From: an uncultured Muribaculaceae bacterium
Lineage (GTDB): Bacteria; Bacteroidota; Bacteroidia; Bacteroidales; Muribaculaceae
Length of the DNA: 51,061 nt
Assembly (NCBI GenBank): GCA_947381945.1
Contig: CANCXM010000023.1
Span: forward strand, 1 to 51,061
Direction: 5' to 3'
Both the position numbers and the translations under genes were made by a program. The notes under the pieces were generated by a model. It saw only the letters and a program-made list of their open reading frames with translations. It was not told the origin of the DNA and made no database searches. Of the stretch, positions 1 to 10,249 are shown one piece after another; within the stretch, counting starts at the first letter, position 1; every line of letters begins with the position of its first letter.

Positions 1-55
1 TATTTGCAATATTATTTGTGACATATTTCCAATCATTAACATTATCCCCCTCATC

Positions 56-1399
56 ATGAAAAGACTTTTACTTCCTATCATCACAGCATGTGTATGTGTG
101 GCTCCTGCCTTTGCAGATGAAGTTTACGGCACATCACCTGAAACCGCAAAGCCCTTCCCAACAGGCGGATGGTTCCTTCCGACACTTGACGGTGCTCCTG
201 CCGAGGCTTGGTTCACTATTACCTCAACTGCAGCAAATCCGGCTCAATGGGGCGATTGCTCAGGAACTGAGCATCAAATCTGGGTTTACCTCTGCGATGG
301 CGGTCAGGAAGCAATGCAGGTGCAAGGAGCCGAAGGATCCAATTCATACGTCCTCTTCCCCAACAAGGAATATTTAGTGAAAATCACGCCTAAGACCCCA
401 GGTACATACGGAATGTGGGCACCAATGGGCCTGAATCCTAAATGGGAAGGTCTCTATCCATATTTTCCAAAGGACTTAACAGAAACTCCCGGTGCAATCA
501 ATACACTGGCCCCGGGTGAGACAAAATGGTATCTTTATAACTTCAACTATCCCTCACAGATCACCACAAACTATATGATGATGCCTGTCATGGATATTGA
601 GAAGGTCGAAGCCATCCACAACGAATGTCCCGGTGGAACAAACATCGGCAGTGGAATGATGGGCCCGTACGTCAAAGCCGGTCAGAACATCGTCGGAGTC
701 ACAGTATCTGCATCCGCTTCCAAAGACGCATCATTCACAGTAGGTCTGAACGCCATGGTCACTCTCAACTGCGGCAACAATCTTCTCCGTGGACAGAGCC
801 TTGTTCTCGATGCAGCAAACACCTATCCTGACGCATATTATACCGTTGACCGCTTCTTCACTGTTCCCGAAGACGGAACCTATACCTTCATCAACCACGG
901 TGCGAAAGGTACAATCCTCAACGTAGGTATGGTCAAACTCACTGACCCCACAAATGAATATGCCTACGAATGCGACTGGTCAAACATCCAGAGCGCAACA
1001 GTTGGTAATGACGACGCAACAGTTGTTGTTTCCGGCCTTAAGGCAGGCGAGAAAGTTCTCGTTCAGTCCGACGCATTCGGTGTCATCGGTGAAGGTGCAA
1101 GCAACCTCCCCTACCTCAAGGTTGTCAAGGGCGACCAGTCCGGTATCGCTGACGTGACTGCCGACGGCAATACCCTCAAGGTCAACGCAGCCAATGGCAA
1201 ACTGAATGTGGAGAGCGTTCTCCTTGCTTCAGGTGCTGAAGTGGCTGTCTACGACATGATGGCCCGCAAGGTTGCATCGGCTACCGCTGCAAACGGTGCT
1301 TCAAACCTCGAAATGAATCTCGACGTGACTCCCGGCGTTTACGTTGTGGTTGTTTACGGCAAGGGCAACTCAGAATCAGCCAAAATTGCTGTCAAGTAA
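56..1399 (+). CDS. Secreted protein with type IX sorting-like C-terminus
   Basis: This 447-residue protein starts with a clear signal peptide (MKRLLLPIITACVCVAPAFA), so it is exported. I recognise no catalytic domain in the body, which is rich in aromatic residues, glycine and asparagine and probably folds as beta-sandwich modules. The last ~75 residues (a VYDMMARKV segment, then TPGVYVVVVYGKG and a basic end) resemble the type A sorting domain used by the Bacteroidetes type IX secretion system, so surface attachment or release is likely. A strong terminator follows at 1427-1458, so it is probably transcribed separately from the downstream peptidase-SusCD operon. The same kind of C-terminus on the next gene suggests related cell-surface roles. 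Function unknown. Confidence 0.8.
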   Translation: MKRLLLPIITACVCVAPAFADEVYGTSPETAKPFPTGGWFLPTLDGAPAEAWFTITSTAANPAQWGDCSGTEHQIWVYLCDGGQEAMQVQGAEGSNSYVLFPNKEYLVKITPKTPGTYGMWAPMGLNPKWEGLYPYFPKDLTETPGAINTLAPGETKWYLYNFNYPSQITTNYMMMPVMDIEKVEAIHNECPGGTNIGSGMMGPYVKAGQNIVGVTVSASASKDASFTVGLNAMVTLNCGNNLLRGQSLVLDAANTYPDAYYTVDRFFTVPEDGTYTFINHGAKGTILNVGMVKLTDPTNEYAYECDWSNIQSATVGNDDATVVVSGLKAGEKVLVQSDAFGVIGEGASNLPYLKVVKGDQSGIADVTADGNTLKVNAANGKLNVESVLLASGAEVAVYDMMARKVASATAANGASNLEMNLDVTPGVYVVVVYGKGNSESAKIAVK

Positions 1400-1426
1400 G
1401 GGACAGTAACCTCTTATAGCACTATC

Positions 1427-1458
1427 AAGGGGGGCATACACACTAAATGCCCCCCTTT
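1427..1458 (+). terminator. Intrinsic terminator after the first gene
   Basis: An 11-bp perfect stem (AAGGGGGGCAT at 1427-1437 pairing with ATGCCCCCCTT at 1447-1457) with a 9-nt loop, running into a short T tract. It lies 28 bp after the stop codon of the first gene. Confidence 0.85.
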
Positions 1459-1507
1459 CTGTCACTTTCGCAAATTTCCGAAACCATATATCCATAACCA
1501 TGGTGAA

Positions 1508-1532
1508 GTATCAAAATCCGGTTCTTTGATAC
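1508..1532. repeat. 8-bp inverted repeat upstream of the C10 peptidase
   Basis: GTATCAAA (1508-1515) and TTTGATAC (1525-1532) form a perfect inverted repeat with a 9-bp spacer, about 75 bp before the chosen peptidase start. It could be an operator for the peptidase-SusCD operon or a weak hairpin in its leader; nothing else identifies it. Confidence 0.35.
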
Positions 1533-1606
1533 AACAGCCCCATCATCCATCACACAGTATATATCATAACATTATTACAAGTCCTATAATAAACCAACCG
1601 AATCCC

Positions 1607-4078
1607 ATGAAAAGAGCATTTCTGATATGCATACTCACAGAGATGTCATTCGCAAGTATCATAGCAGCTCCGGTCGACCGCAATGCCGCACGCATTTCCG
1701 CTGAGAAATTTCTCGCAGAACGCGGTGTGACCACCGGTCTCACTCCATGCCCAACGGAGCGTACGGGCAGAAGTCCGGAAGCTACAACCGAACCATTCCA
1801 CATTTTCAATCTCAATGATGGAAACGGCTATGTCGTCATAGCCGGTGATGACCGGGCGCAGACCGTCCTCGCCTACAGCGACAGCGGCTCGCTCGACTTT
1901 TCGTCCATGCCTGAGACGTGCAAGGCATGGCTTCAACAATATGCCGATCAAATCCGGTCACTACCCGCAGAGCAAACTGCAAGCGCAACGGAAAGAAAAA
2001 CTCCGCTCATCTATTCGCAAACGCCCGTTGCCCCGCTCCTGAAAAGCAAATGGGACCAAGCAGCCCCCTACAACAACCTTTGCCCTACCGACAAGACATC
2101 AGGCTCACGATGCCTGACCGGTTGCGTGGCCACGGCGACAGCACAGGTGATGTATCATCACCGCTACCCTGAGCGTCCGGTTGGCACCATCACCTACGAT
2201 GACAATGCCCAGGGCCTCACCCGCACCTTTGATTTCACTACAGTCGGAGCATTTGACTGGGATGCGATGACCGACACTTACTCCTCCGCCTCTCCCGACA
2301 ACAGCAAACTTGCCGTGGCAACGCTCATGAACGCAGCCGGTCATGCCATGCGAATGCAGTATTCACCCAACACGAGCATGACCGCCATACGCTATGCCGT
2401 CGATGCACTGCTCAACCATTTTGATTACGACAAAAACATCCATTACTACGAACGCCGCTTCATGACGGATCAGGAATGGGTCGATGTAGTCACCGCCGAA
2501 GTGCAGGCAGGCCGTCCGGTCATCTATGATGGGCGGAACACATCTATGGGCCATTCCTTCGTCTGCGACGGATATGACGGAAAAGGCTTCTACCACTTCA
2601 ACTGGGGTTGGAGCGGAATGAGCGACGGCTACTACAGCCTCTCCGCCCTGATTCCGACCCAGCAATCGTCAGGAGGATCTGACAACGGCTACACCCACAG
2701 CCAGTCCATCATCTGCCACATCGCTCCTCCCGGAAAGGATGACTCCGTACCTCAGACCGACTATCTCCTGTCCATCCGTGAACTTTATTTCCGCGATGCG
2801 AACGCCTATTACGTCGCCGACGCAACATCTGCGATAAGCTCACCCGTCTCAGCCGCCCAATTGTTTTTCTATGTCGACAACATCGGCTACTCCAACTTTG
2901 AGGGTGAAGTCTGGGCTGTGAGAACCGACAACGGCTCTATCACACCAATCTTAAAAGGCACTCCGGTCCAAGGACCCTACTCCACTGGCTATACCTTCCC
3001 GCTATCCGAGGCAAAACTTGAGGATGGCAGCTACACAATCGGTTTCTACTACCGTCTGAACGGTTCGGAAACCCTTCACCGGATGCCCACGGTTCCCGGT
3101 CGTCCCTCAAACTGCCTTGCGACTGTCAACGGCGAGAACGTCACACTCAGCCAAGTCCCCGCCCTCTCCGATGTAATGCTTGCCTCCGACTTTGAACCCG
3201 GCACAATCTATGCCGGAAAGAACAAGGTCTGGACACTTGACATTCTGAACAGCGGCAATCAGCGACTCGAAGCCTACGCAGGTGTAGCGCTCATGAAAGC
3301 TGACGGCTCTGATGCCAAGTATTTCACAACTCAGATTCTCTGTCCTGCCGACGACAGCATCTCAGTTATCGTCAATGCCAACCTCAGAAATGTCGAGGCC
3401 GGTGAGTATCTCGCGATGCCATTCTACTCGCTGACTTCCAACCCTTCCGCTGCCGACATAAAACCATTCTCACGTCCGATGAACGTGACAGTCGCAACCT
3501 TCCCCTCGCTTGTAGTGCTTCCGACCGGCAGCGCATCCTACTTCTCAATGGACAAAGGCGACCAATCGGTTGACGTGCAGATTACCAATCTTGGCACCGC
3601 ACTCCGCGAAGGGACCATGACCGCGACCGTCAGCAAAACCGACGGCACAGTCTTCCCCGGCACACTGTCAGCCGACTTCTCAATAGACTCCAACACAAGC
3701 AACACTGTCACACTCAAAGCCAATGGTCTTGACGTTGAAAAGGGTAACCACTATATCAATTTCTATATCGGCGAAGGCGCGGAGCACCACGTCGCAACCT
3801 CCGTCATAATGGTCACCGACAATCAGAGCGCTCTCGAATCCGTCAATCTCAACCCTGCTGAAATCAGCATTGAAGCAGGAAGAATCGCCGTCACTTCAGA
3901 TCGTAACATTTCAAGCGTCAGACTCTCCGACATGTCAGGCCGTACTGTCTCAGCCATGACTGTCAACTCTCACGAGGCTGAAATCACTACGTCGGACCTC
4001 GCTGACGGTGTCTATATCCTCATTGTCAACATCAACGGCAATGAGCCGATGGTCAAGAAACTCGTCATCCGTAAATAA
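1607..4078 (+). CDS. C10-family (streptopain-like) cysteine peptidase, secreted
   Basis: Secreted cysteine peptidase of 823 residues. The start is placed at ATG 1607, where a signal peptide begins (MKRAFLICILTEMSFASIIA); the frame extends further upstream only from a TTG at 1526. After the signal peptide comes a Spi-type propeptide (about residues 22-130, including GYVVIAGDD). The catalytic region has the nucleophile Cys173 in LTGCVATATAQVMYHHRYP and the histidine His316 in MGHSFVCDGYDG, followed by the family's HFNWGWSG signature. The C-terminal half holds beta-sandwich modules, and the last ~80 residues resemble a type IX sorting domain (ending ADGVYILIVNINGNEPMVKK). It precedes susC by 30 bp and probably shares its transcript, which suggests it supplies peptides to that transporter. 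Confidence 0.9.
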   Translation: MKRAFLICILTEMSFASIIAAPVDRNAARISAEKFLAERGVTTGLTPCPTERTGRSPEATTEPFHIFNLNDGNGYVVIAGDDRAQTVLAYSDSGSLDFSSMPETCKAWLQQYADQIRSLPAEQTASATERKTPLIYSQTPVAPLLKSKWDQAAPYNNLCPTDKTSGSRCLTGCVATATAQVMYHHRYPERPVGTITYDDNAQGLTRTFDFTTVGAFDWDAMTDTYSSASPDNSKLAVATLMNAAGHAMRMQYSPNTSMTAIRYAVDALLNHFDYDKNIHYYERRFMTDQEWVDVVTAEVQAGRPVIYDGRNTSMGHSFVCDGYDGKGFYHFNWGWSGMSDGYYSLSALIPTQQSSGGSDNGYTHSQSIICHIAPPGKDDSVPQTDYLLSIRELYFRDANAYYVADATSAISSPVSAAQLFFYVDNIGYSNFEGEVWAVRTDNGSITPILKGTPVQGPYSTGYTFPLSEAKLEDGSYTIGFYYRLNGSETLHRMPTVPGRPSNCLATVNGENVTLSQVPALSDVMLASDFEPGTIYAGKNKVWTLDILNSGNQRLEAYAGVALMKADGSDAKYFTTQILCPADDSISVIVNANLRNVEAGEYLAMPFYSLTSNPSAADIKPFSRPMNVTVATFPSLVVLPTGSASYFSMDKGDQSVDVQITNLGTALREGTMTATVSKTDGTVFPGTLSADFSIDSNTSNTVTLKANGLDVEKGNHYINFYIGEGAEHHVATSVIMVTDNQSALESVNLNPAEISIEAGRIAVTSDRNISSVRLSDMSGRTVSAMTVNSHEAEITTSDLADGVYILIVNINGNEPMVKKLVIRK

Positions 4079-4108
4079 TCGAAAAACCAGAACCAAGCAA
4101 AATCAGTA

Positions 4109-7100
4109 ATGCATAAGAATACCAACATTATCTGCAAATCACTCGTGATAGCGACATTCGGGCTTTTCCTCACGCCTGCAATGCCGTCGAGAGCCGAAGC
4201 TGCAGCCTCAACCCTCGCAGTTCCTCCGGCACAAACCTATAAGATTAAGGGAACAGTCGTCGATGAGCTCAACGAACCCCTCCCCGGCGCAACCGTCTTC
4301 GTCAAAGGTACCAAAAACGGAACCGGAACCGACATCGACGGCAATTTCGAGCTGAAAGTACCCAAACAGGGTAAAGTGACACTCCTCGTGACCTACGTCG
4401 GCATGAAAAACAAGGAAGTGCAGACCACCACAGGCTCAAATGTCGAAATCGTGATGGAAACCAACGCCGACATGCTCGACGAAGTCATAGTTTCAGGTTT
4501 CCAGACAATCTCGCGCGAACGCAACACCGGTTCGGCAGTCGTGGTCGGTGCCGAGAAGCTCGGAAAGATACAAGCGCCCGACCTCAGTTCGAAACTCGAA
4601 GGTATCACCCCCGGTCTTACCATCTACAACAATCAGATGAGTATCCGAGGCAACTCCTCATTCTCCATCGCGAGTACACCACTGCTTGTTGTCGACGGGC
4701 AACCGGCAACCGGCATGAGCCTCGACGACATCAACCCCAACACCATCGAGAGCGTGACGGTGCTTAAGGATGCCGCCGCCACATCGCTCTACGGTGTCTA
4801 CGCGTCAAACGGTGTGATTGTCGTCACCACCAAACGCGGAGCCGACCGCAAGCTTGAAGCCCACTTCTCACTTGGCCTTTACTACAATCCCCTCCCCTCA
4901 CTCGACTATCAGCACTACGCATCGACATCCGACATCATCGACCTCGAACGCCAGATGCTCCTCAGCGACCCTGACTATATCAAAAGCCCGTCAGGCTACT
5001 TCGCGACAAAGACAAGCAAGACCAATGCGGCATATATGTCGCAGGTCGACATGCTCTACTATCGCCTCTCGCGCAACGAACTCAGCGAGAGCGAGGTCAA
5101 CGCCTCCCTTGACCTCCTGCGCCGCAACGACTACCGCGAGGAATACCGCAAACACCTCTTGCAGAACAGTCTCCGTCAGGACTACAACGTCACTCTCAAC
5201 GCCGGTTCCGACAAATACAGCTTCTATGCCGCCTTCCGCTACGAGAAAGCCGGCCTCCACACCAAGTATGACAATGATGACCGTTTCTCGTTCTATACCC
5301 GCAACGATCTCAAGGTCGCTCCCTGGATGAAACTCACTCTCGGTGCCAACGTATGGCTCAAAAAGAGTTCCTACACCCAGGCAAGCGGTCTCGGAGCAAC
5401 GGCCGCGATGCCCTACGACACCCTCTATGACAACGACGGCAACCTCTCATACCGCTACCTCTACAATCAGGTGCTCGCCGAAGAGGTCAACGCCACGGAG
5501 GGTCTGAACTTCATGGGCTACAATGCCATCGAGGAGTCAGGCTACAACAAATACCGCAGCGATGACCTCTACACCAAATACTTCCTGCAAGCCAATTTCG
5601 ACCTTCTCCCCGGACTTGATCTCGAACTCAAGGCCCAGTATGAGAAGCGCAAGGTCAACGCGACCGAGTATGACGAAGCCGATTCCTACATGATGCGCTC
5701 GATGATTAACGAGTTCGCATCTCCCAACTCCCGAGGGGGCTTCACCTACAATATCCCGCAGGGCGGACGCATGTATTACCGCGACACCAACTATGACAAC
5801 TACAACGTGCGCGCGCAGTTCAACTACCGAAACACTTTCGGAGAGAAACATGACGTGACCGCACTCCTCGGAGCGGAAGCCCGTGAGGACAAGACCACCC
5901 AGCATATCGGCGAACGCTACGGTTTCGACGCACAGCGTCTCACCTACGGTCAAGTCGACTGGAAAACACTCTCACAGACAGGCGTGGTAGGCTCTCTCTA
6001 TGCCGCCTCCCGTACCAAAGCCGAGAACCTCTATGTGGCCGATGTGAAACACCGCTATGTCTCCGCTTATTTCAATGCAGGATATGTCTATGATTCGCGC
6101 TATTCGCTCAACGCAAGCGTGCGCGTCGAGCAGGCCGACCTCTTCGGCAGCGATCCCAAGTACCGCTACCGTCCCCTTTGGTCGATAGGTGGCAGTTGGA
6201 ACGTCGATAAGGAGCAATTCATGCGCGACTTCACCTGGCTCAACATGCTCAAAGTGCGTGCCACATACGGTATCACTGGTATGGTCGACCAAAGCTCATC
6301 CCCCTACCTTCTCGCGTCATTCGCGACATCGCCCTACTCCAATGGCCCCGTCACCGTCATCCTCACCCCTCCCAACAGCTCACTCCGCTGGGAAAAGACA
6401 TCGACAGTCAACGCCGGTATCGATTTCATGCTCATCAACCGTCTGTCAGGTAGTTTCGACTTCTACCGCAAATACAGTTCCGACCTTCTCGTCAACAAGA
6501 GCATCGACCCGTCGCTCGGCTTTGACGGCATGGCCCGCGCCAACAACGGTGCGATGAAGAATGTCGGTGTCGAACTCAACCTCAGTTATGATTGGGTGAA
6601 AAACCGCGATTTCACATTCTCGACCACCTTCTCGGCTGCCTACAACAAGAACACAATTGAGAAAGTCGATTACAAACCGACCGATGCCCTCGACATGATG
6701 CGCTACCCGACTTCCAACTATCTGCAGGGCGACACTTACAACTCCCTCTATGCCTACAAGTATGCAGGCCTGACCGAAAACGGTAATCCATCTGTCTACA
6801 ATCAGGACGGCGAGGTAGTGTCAATCAATCCTGTCCGCAATATAGGGGCTGTTGTCTGCGTCGGTCAGCTCGCCCCGAAATGGAACGGTGCGCTCAATCT
6901 CGATTTCCGCTGGCGCGACATCTCTGTATTTGCAAAAATGGTCTACTATGCAGGCCATTCGCTCCGACTCGATGTACCGACACTCTATGACTCGACCCAC
7001 AAGCTCCTCAACGGAGCCGTCAGCGAGGACATTGTCGACCGCTGGACCGAAGACAACACCGACACTAACATTCCCGTCATGGGCATCCAAGGCGACAGCG

Positions 7101-7378
7101 GTGAGCGCAACGAACACTGGCGTTACGCCGATGTCAACACCGCAAGCGCATCGTTCATCAAACTTCGCAACATCGGTGTAGCCTACACCTTCCCGACACG
7201 CTTGCTCAAAAAGACCCACGCATTCAAGGGTGCGCAGGTGCGTTTCCAGATTGACAATCTCTGCCACTGGGCTTCAAACAAACACGACATCGACCCGGAA
7301 GCATTCAATGCAAATACAGGCTACAGAACCGATCAGCAACGCCCGACATACATCTTCGGTCTTAACTTCAATTTCTAA
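4109..7378 (+). CDS. SusC/RagA-family TonB-dependent outer-membrane transporter
   Basis: A 1089-residue TonB-dependent receptor that moves a ligand across the outer membrane. After a signal peptide (about residues 1-31) it has the CarboxypepD_reg-like domain typical of SusC (starting YKIKGTVVDELNEPLPGATV, about 45-125), a TonB-box-like DEVIVSGF, the plug domain (about 130-245, including VLKDAAATSLYG) and a long beta-barrel ending in aromatic residues (IFGLNFNF). It is followed 18 bp later by its SusD partner and preceded by a secreted C10 peptidase. No glycoside hydrolase is present in this operon. The pair therefore may import peptides, as RagAB does in Porphyromonas, rather than glycans; this is inference from context. 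Confidence 0.95.
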   Translation: MHKNTNIICKSLVIATFGLFLTPAMPSRAEAAASTLAVPPAQTYKIKGTVVDELNEPLPGATVFVKGTKNGTGTDIDGNFELKVPKQGKVTLLVTYVGMKNKEVQTTTGSNVEIVMETNADMLDEVIVSGFQTISRERNTGSAVVVGAEKLGKIQAPDLSSKLEGITPGLTIYNNQMSIRGNSSFSIASTPLLVVDGQPATGMSLDDINPNTIESVTVLKDAAATSLYGVYASNGVIVVTTKRGADRKLEAHFSLGLYYNPLPSLDYQHYASTSDIIDLERQMLLSDPDYIKSPSGYFATKTSKTNAAYMSQVDMLYYRLSRNELSESEVNASLDLLRRNDYREEYRKHLLQNSLRQDYNVTLNAGSDKYSFYAAFRYEKAGLHTKYDNDDRFSFYTRNDLKVAPWMKLTLGANVWLKKSSYTQASGLGATAAMPYDTLYDNDGNLSYRYLYNQVLAEEVNATEGLNFMGYNAIEESGYNKYRSDDLYTKYFLQANFDLLPGLDLELKAQYEKRKVNATEYDEADSYMMRSMINEFASPNSRGGFTYNIPQGGRMYYRDTNYDNYNVRAQFNYRNTFGEKHDVTALLGAEAREDKTTQHIGERYGFDAQRLTYGQVDWKTLSQTGVVGSLYAASRTKAENLYVADVKHRYVSAYFNAGYVYDSRYSLNASVRVEQADLFGSDPKYRYRPLWSIGGSWNVDKEQFMRDFTWLNMLKVRATYGITGMVDQSSSPYLLASFATSPYSNGPVTVILTPPNSSLRWEKTSTVNAGIDFMLINRLSGSFDFYRKYSSDLLVNKSIDPSLGFDGMARANNGAMKNVGVELNLSYDWVKNRDFTFSTTFSAAYNKNTIEKVDYKPTDALDMMRYPTSNYLQGDTYNSLYAYKYAGLTENGNPSVYNQDGEVVSINPVRNIGAVVCVGQLAPKWNGALNLDFRWRDISVFAKMVYYAGHSLRLDVPTLYDSTHKLLNGAVSEDIVDRWTEDNTDTNIPVMGIQGDSGERNEHWRYADVNTASASFIKLRNIGVAYTFPTRLLKKTHAFKGAQVRFQIDNLCHWASNKHDIDPEAFNANTGYRTDQQRPTYIFGLNFNF

Positions 7379-7396
7379 TCCAACCTGAAAACATTC

Positions 7397-8881
7397 ATGA
7401 ATATCAGAACCAACATATCAGCCATACTTGCAGGTTCACTCATGCTGCTTTCGTCATGCGACAGCTATCTCGATGTTGAACCGAAAGGCAAAACCCTCCT
7501 TGAAACCACCGACGACTATCTCGGGCTTCTCGAAGAGATTTCGCCGACCTACGACCACGCCAACAGCCTCAACATCTGCAACGAAGCCTCATGGTATAAG
7601 GTAGAGGAACTCAAAAACTACACCTCACCACTCCGCTCTGCCGGCTTCCTTTGGGACGACAGCTATGACCGTGCGTCGATAACCATCAATGATTATCTAT
7701 ACAACAATTGCTACAACCGCATCACAAACTATAACGTGATTGTCAGCAAAGTCCACACGGCCAAAGGCCCTGAGGAGGACAAGACCCTCGCGCTTGCCCA
7801 GGCAAAAATCATGAGAGCCTACAACTACTTCTTCCTCGTCAACACCTACGCCAAGCCTTACGACCCGGCTACCGCCGACGCGACAAACGGCATCATCGTA
7901 AGGGAGAAAATGTTTGAGAGCATCGAGGAGAAGGGCATTCAGCAGAGCGTCGGCTATGTCTACCGTTTCATCCAGCAGGACATCGACGAGGCTGTCAACG
8001 ACCTCCCGCATGTCGCTCTCAACGCTTTCCGTCCCGACAAGACTTTCGGCTATGCTTTCAAGGCAAAGGTCCATCTTTTCAAACGCGAAATCGACGAATG
8101 TATCGCTGCCTGTCTCGCCGCACTGGAAGAAGCTCCGGCCGGACATCACGAACTGTGGAACATGAACGACGAGTATAACCGCTATGCTCCCCAGCTATTG
8201 ATGGCTTACGGAACTGACCGCGCCATCGACCGTCCGGAATACATGGGTCTCAATGACGCCATCGAAAATATCTGGAAAAACGGTGTACAGAAAGGATATG
8301 ATGCCTCTGAAAACCTACTCTATCAGTTCGGCACCACCTATAATGACCCATTCCCGATGTATCTCAGCTCCGATGTCATCAACCTCTTCGAGCCCAACGC
8401 CGACCTCCGCGAACTCTACTGTATCCGCTATCGCCGCACCCATGAAACCGCTCCCGAAGGTCACCGCGAGTTCGCATCGATGGGCATACGTTGGAATCCC
8501 TCAGGTATGCGCTTCTCGGAAGTCTATCTGATGCTTGCCGAATGCCATGCACGCAAAGGTTCTCCCGAGGACATCGCAAAATCAATGGCCTATCTCGACA
8601 TGCTGCGTTCACACCGCAACATCACCGCACGCTACACCCGACTCAACACCACCGATGCGGCCGAAGCTTTGAGATTTGTCCGCGAGGAGCGCAAACGCGA
8701 GCTGTTCCTGACCTACAACGGTTTCTTTGACCTGCGCCGTTTCGCAACCGAATTCAACGAAACGCAGACCAAGGTATTCGAAGGGGAGACCTACACCCTC
8801 TCACCGACCTCAACGCTTCTCACCTTCCCCTTCCCGCTCAAAGCAATGCAGACAAGTGACCTAAAACAAAATAGCAAATGA
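7397..8881 (+). CDS. SusD/RagB-family nutrient-binding lipoprotein
   Basis: A 494-residue SusD-like surface lipoprotein, the lid partner of the upstream SusC. The N-terminus has a lipoprotein signal with lipobox LLSSC (Cys21), followed by DSYLDVEPKG, a typical start for mature SusD proteins. The rest is alpha-helical TPR-like sequence; the C-terminal region (FVREERKRELFLTYNGFFDL) matches the conserved SusD family end. Its stop codon overlaps the start of the TlpA-like gene (ATGA at 8878-8881), indicating translational coupling. The ligand cannot be read from the sequence; the neighbouring peptidase hints at peptides. Confidence 0.93.
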   Translation: MNIRTNISAILAGSLMLLSSCDSYLDVEPKGKTLLETTDDYLGLLEEISPTYDHANSLNICNEASWYKVEELKNYTSPLRSAGFLWDDSYDRASITINDYLYNNCYNRITNYNVIVSKVHTAKGPEEDKTLALAQAKIMRAYNYFFLVNTYAKPYDPATADATNGIIVREKMFESIEEKGIQQSVGYVYRFIQQDIDEAVNDLPHVALNAFRPDKTFGYAFKAKVHLFKREIDECIAACLAALEEAPAGHHELWNMNDEYNRYAPQLLMAYGTDRAIDRPEYMGLNDAIENIWKNGVQKGYDASENLLYQFGTTYNDPFPMYLSSDVINLFEPNADLRELYCIRYRRTHETAPEGHREFASMGIRWNPSGMRFSEVYLMLAECHARKGSPEDIAKSMAYLDMLRSHRNITARYTRLNTTDAAEALRFVREERKRELFLTYNGFFDLRRFATEFNETQTKVFEGETYTLSPTSTLLTFPFPLKAMQTSDLKQNSK

Positions 8882-10248
8882 AACGTCTGATTCTTTCACA
8901 ATTAATCATATTGGGTGCCGGAGTATGCCTCCATGCATCCGCTGCCACACCTGCCACTGTTAAAATCAGCAACCGCTCCGGTGAGAACATCTGTTTCCAA
9001 CCGGAGACAGCGCTTGAATACAGCCGTGTGACCGCCCCCGACACGCTTATCACCATCTCTGACTCCCCGGCCTACTATCGTCTCGTATCGGCCGACGGTA
9101 CATTCTACCCTGTCTTCATCTCTCCCGGTTCGACAACCGACATCACTGTCGCCAACGACGGAGTGACAGTTGCAGGCAGCAATGAGAAAATCAACCGTTT
9201 CATCAAGGATAACGCCTACATCTGCCGTACACCCAAATCAATCAAGACATACTCACCTGAGTGGGTTGACTACAACGAGCGGGCCATTGCATCGCTCGAC
9301 TCATTGATTGACGCATCAGGTTTCGACGGGGAATTTGCAGCAATGCACAAGCTCTATAACCGCTACACCTTCCTCAACCAACGTCTCGGAGGCTTGACTC
9401 TGGCGAAGGCCTTCCGCCCCGGTGGTAAGAAAATCGAAATCGGCGAGGATTTCTACAATTTTCTTGACACGCTGAAATTCACGGACTCGCGCATCCTTGC
9501 GATTCCGAAATGGTTCAACGTGGTGAACAGCGCGCTTGAAACAAAAGAGAGCCGCGGCCTGCTTCCTGTCGACAATGACAACTACATGTCGATTTTCGCC
9601 AATGCCATAGAAAATGAAAAAGTGCGCTCCCACTATCTCACCGATCTCCTCGCGCTCACGCTCAAACGCAACTACCTGAACGATTTCAGCCGTCAGCTTC
9701 CGGCGGTGAAAGCCCTCATTACCGATGCTGATGCCCGTGCAAGACTGTCGGCTCTCGAAAAGGAATATGCCGAAAAGGCTGCGGCTGAAGCCAATGTGTC
9801 GGCAGGCACACAGATGCCGGAATTTACATTCAAGGATGTTGACGGTAAGGAATATGCTTTTTCAGATTTCAAGGGCGATTATGTGATTCTCGACTTCTGG
9901 TTCACAGGCTGTGCTCCCTGCCGTGCCGAGATGCCCTATTTCGACGAAGTGGCCAAGGCTTTCGACGGTCGCGGAGTGAAATTCATCTCGCTCTCTGTCG
10001 ATACCGGTGAAGAGCTTTATGCTGCATGGGAAAAGATCATCCGCGAGAAGCCACACACACCCGGAGTGTTGAGTGTGAACCTTCCCGACGGCTTCAACTC
10101 ACCCCTGCTCGGCAAGCTGAACATCCACGGTGTACCTCGCATCATGCTCATTGACCGTGATGGCAAGATAGTCGAAAGCTACGCCAAACGCCCCTCCGAC
10201 CCCAAACTCCGCCAGCAACTCGAAAACCTCACAAAGGAAGGGAAATAG
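8878..10248 (+). CDS. TlpA-like thioredoxin-fold protein, exported
   Basis: A 456-residue exported protein with a signal peptide (about residues 1-22), an unassigned N-terminal and helical middle region (about 25-300) and a C-terminal AhpC/TSA-TlpA thioredoxin fold (about 310-450). The redox site is Cys345-Ala-Pro-Cys348 in DFWFTGCAPCRAEMP, and the cis-proline loop is HGVPRIMLID. Such proteins are common next to SusC/SusD pairs in Bacteroidetes, where they probably handle thiols in the periplasm. It overlaps susD by 4 nt (ATGA). A disulfide-related role fits an operon that also encodes a cysteine peptidase, but this is inference. The operon ends in the unusual repeat array at 10250-10465. Confidence 0.9.
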   Translation: MKRLILSQLIILGAGVCLHASAATPATVKISNRSGENICFQPETALEYSRVTAPDTLITISDSPAYYRLVSADGTFYPVFISPGSTTDITVANDGVTVAGSNEKINRFIKDNAYICRTPKSIKTYSPEWVDYNERAIASLDSLIDASGFDGEFAAMHKLYNRYTFLNQRLGGLTLAKAFRPGGKKIEIGEDFYNFLDTLKFTDSRILAIPKWFNVVNSALETKESRGLLPVDNDNYMSIFANAIENEKVRSHYLTDLLALTLKRNYLNDFSRQLPAVKALITDADARARLSALEKEYAEKAAAEANVSAGTQMPEFTFKDVDGKEYAFSDFKGDYVILDFWFTGCAPCRAEMPYFDEVAKAFDGRGVKFISLSVDTGEELYAAWEKIIREKPHTPGVLSVNLPDGFNSPLLGKLNIHGVPRIMLIDRDGKIVESYAKRPSDPKLRQQLENLTKEGK

Positions 10249-10249
10249 A

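Noticed and set aside
1526..1606. N-terminal extension of the C10 peptidase
   Set aside because: It begins with TTG and encodes no signal-like sequence; the ATG at 1607 starts a normal signal peptide.
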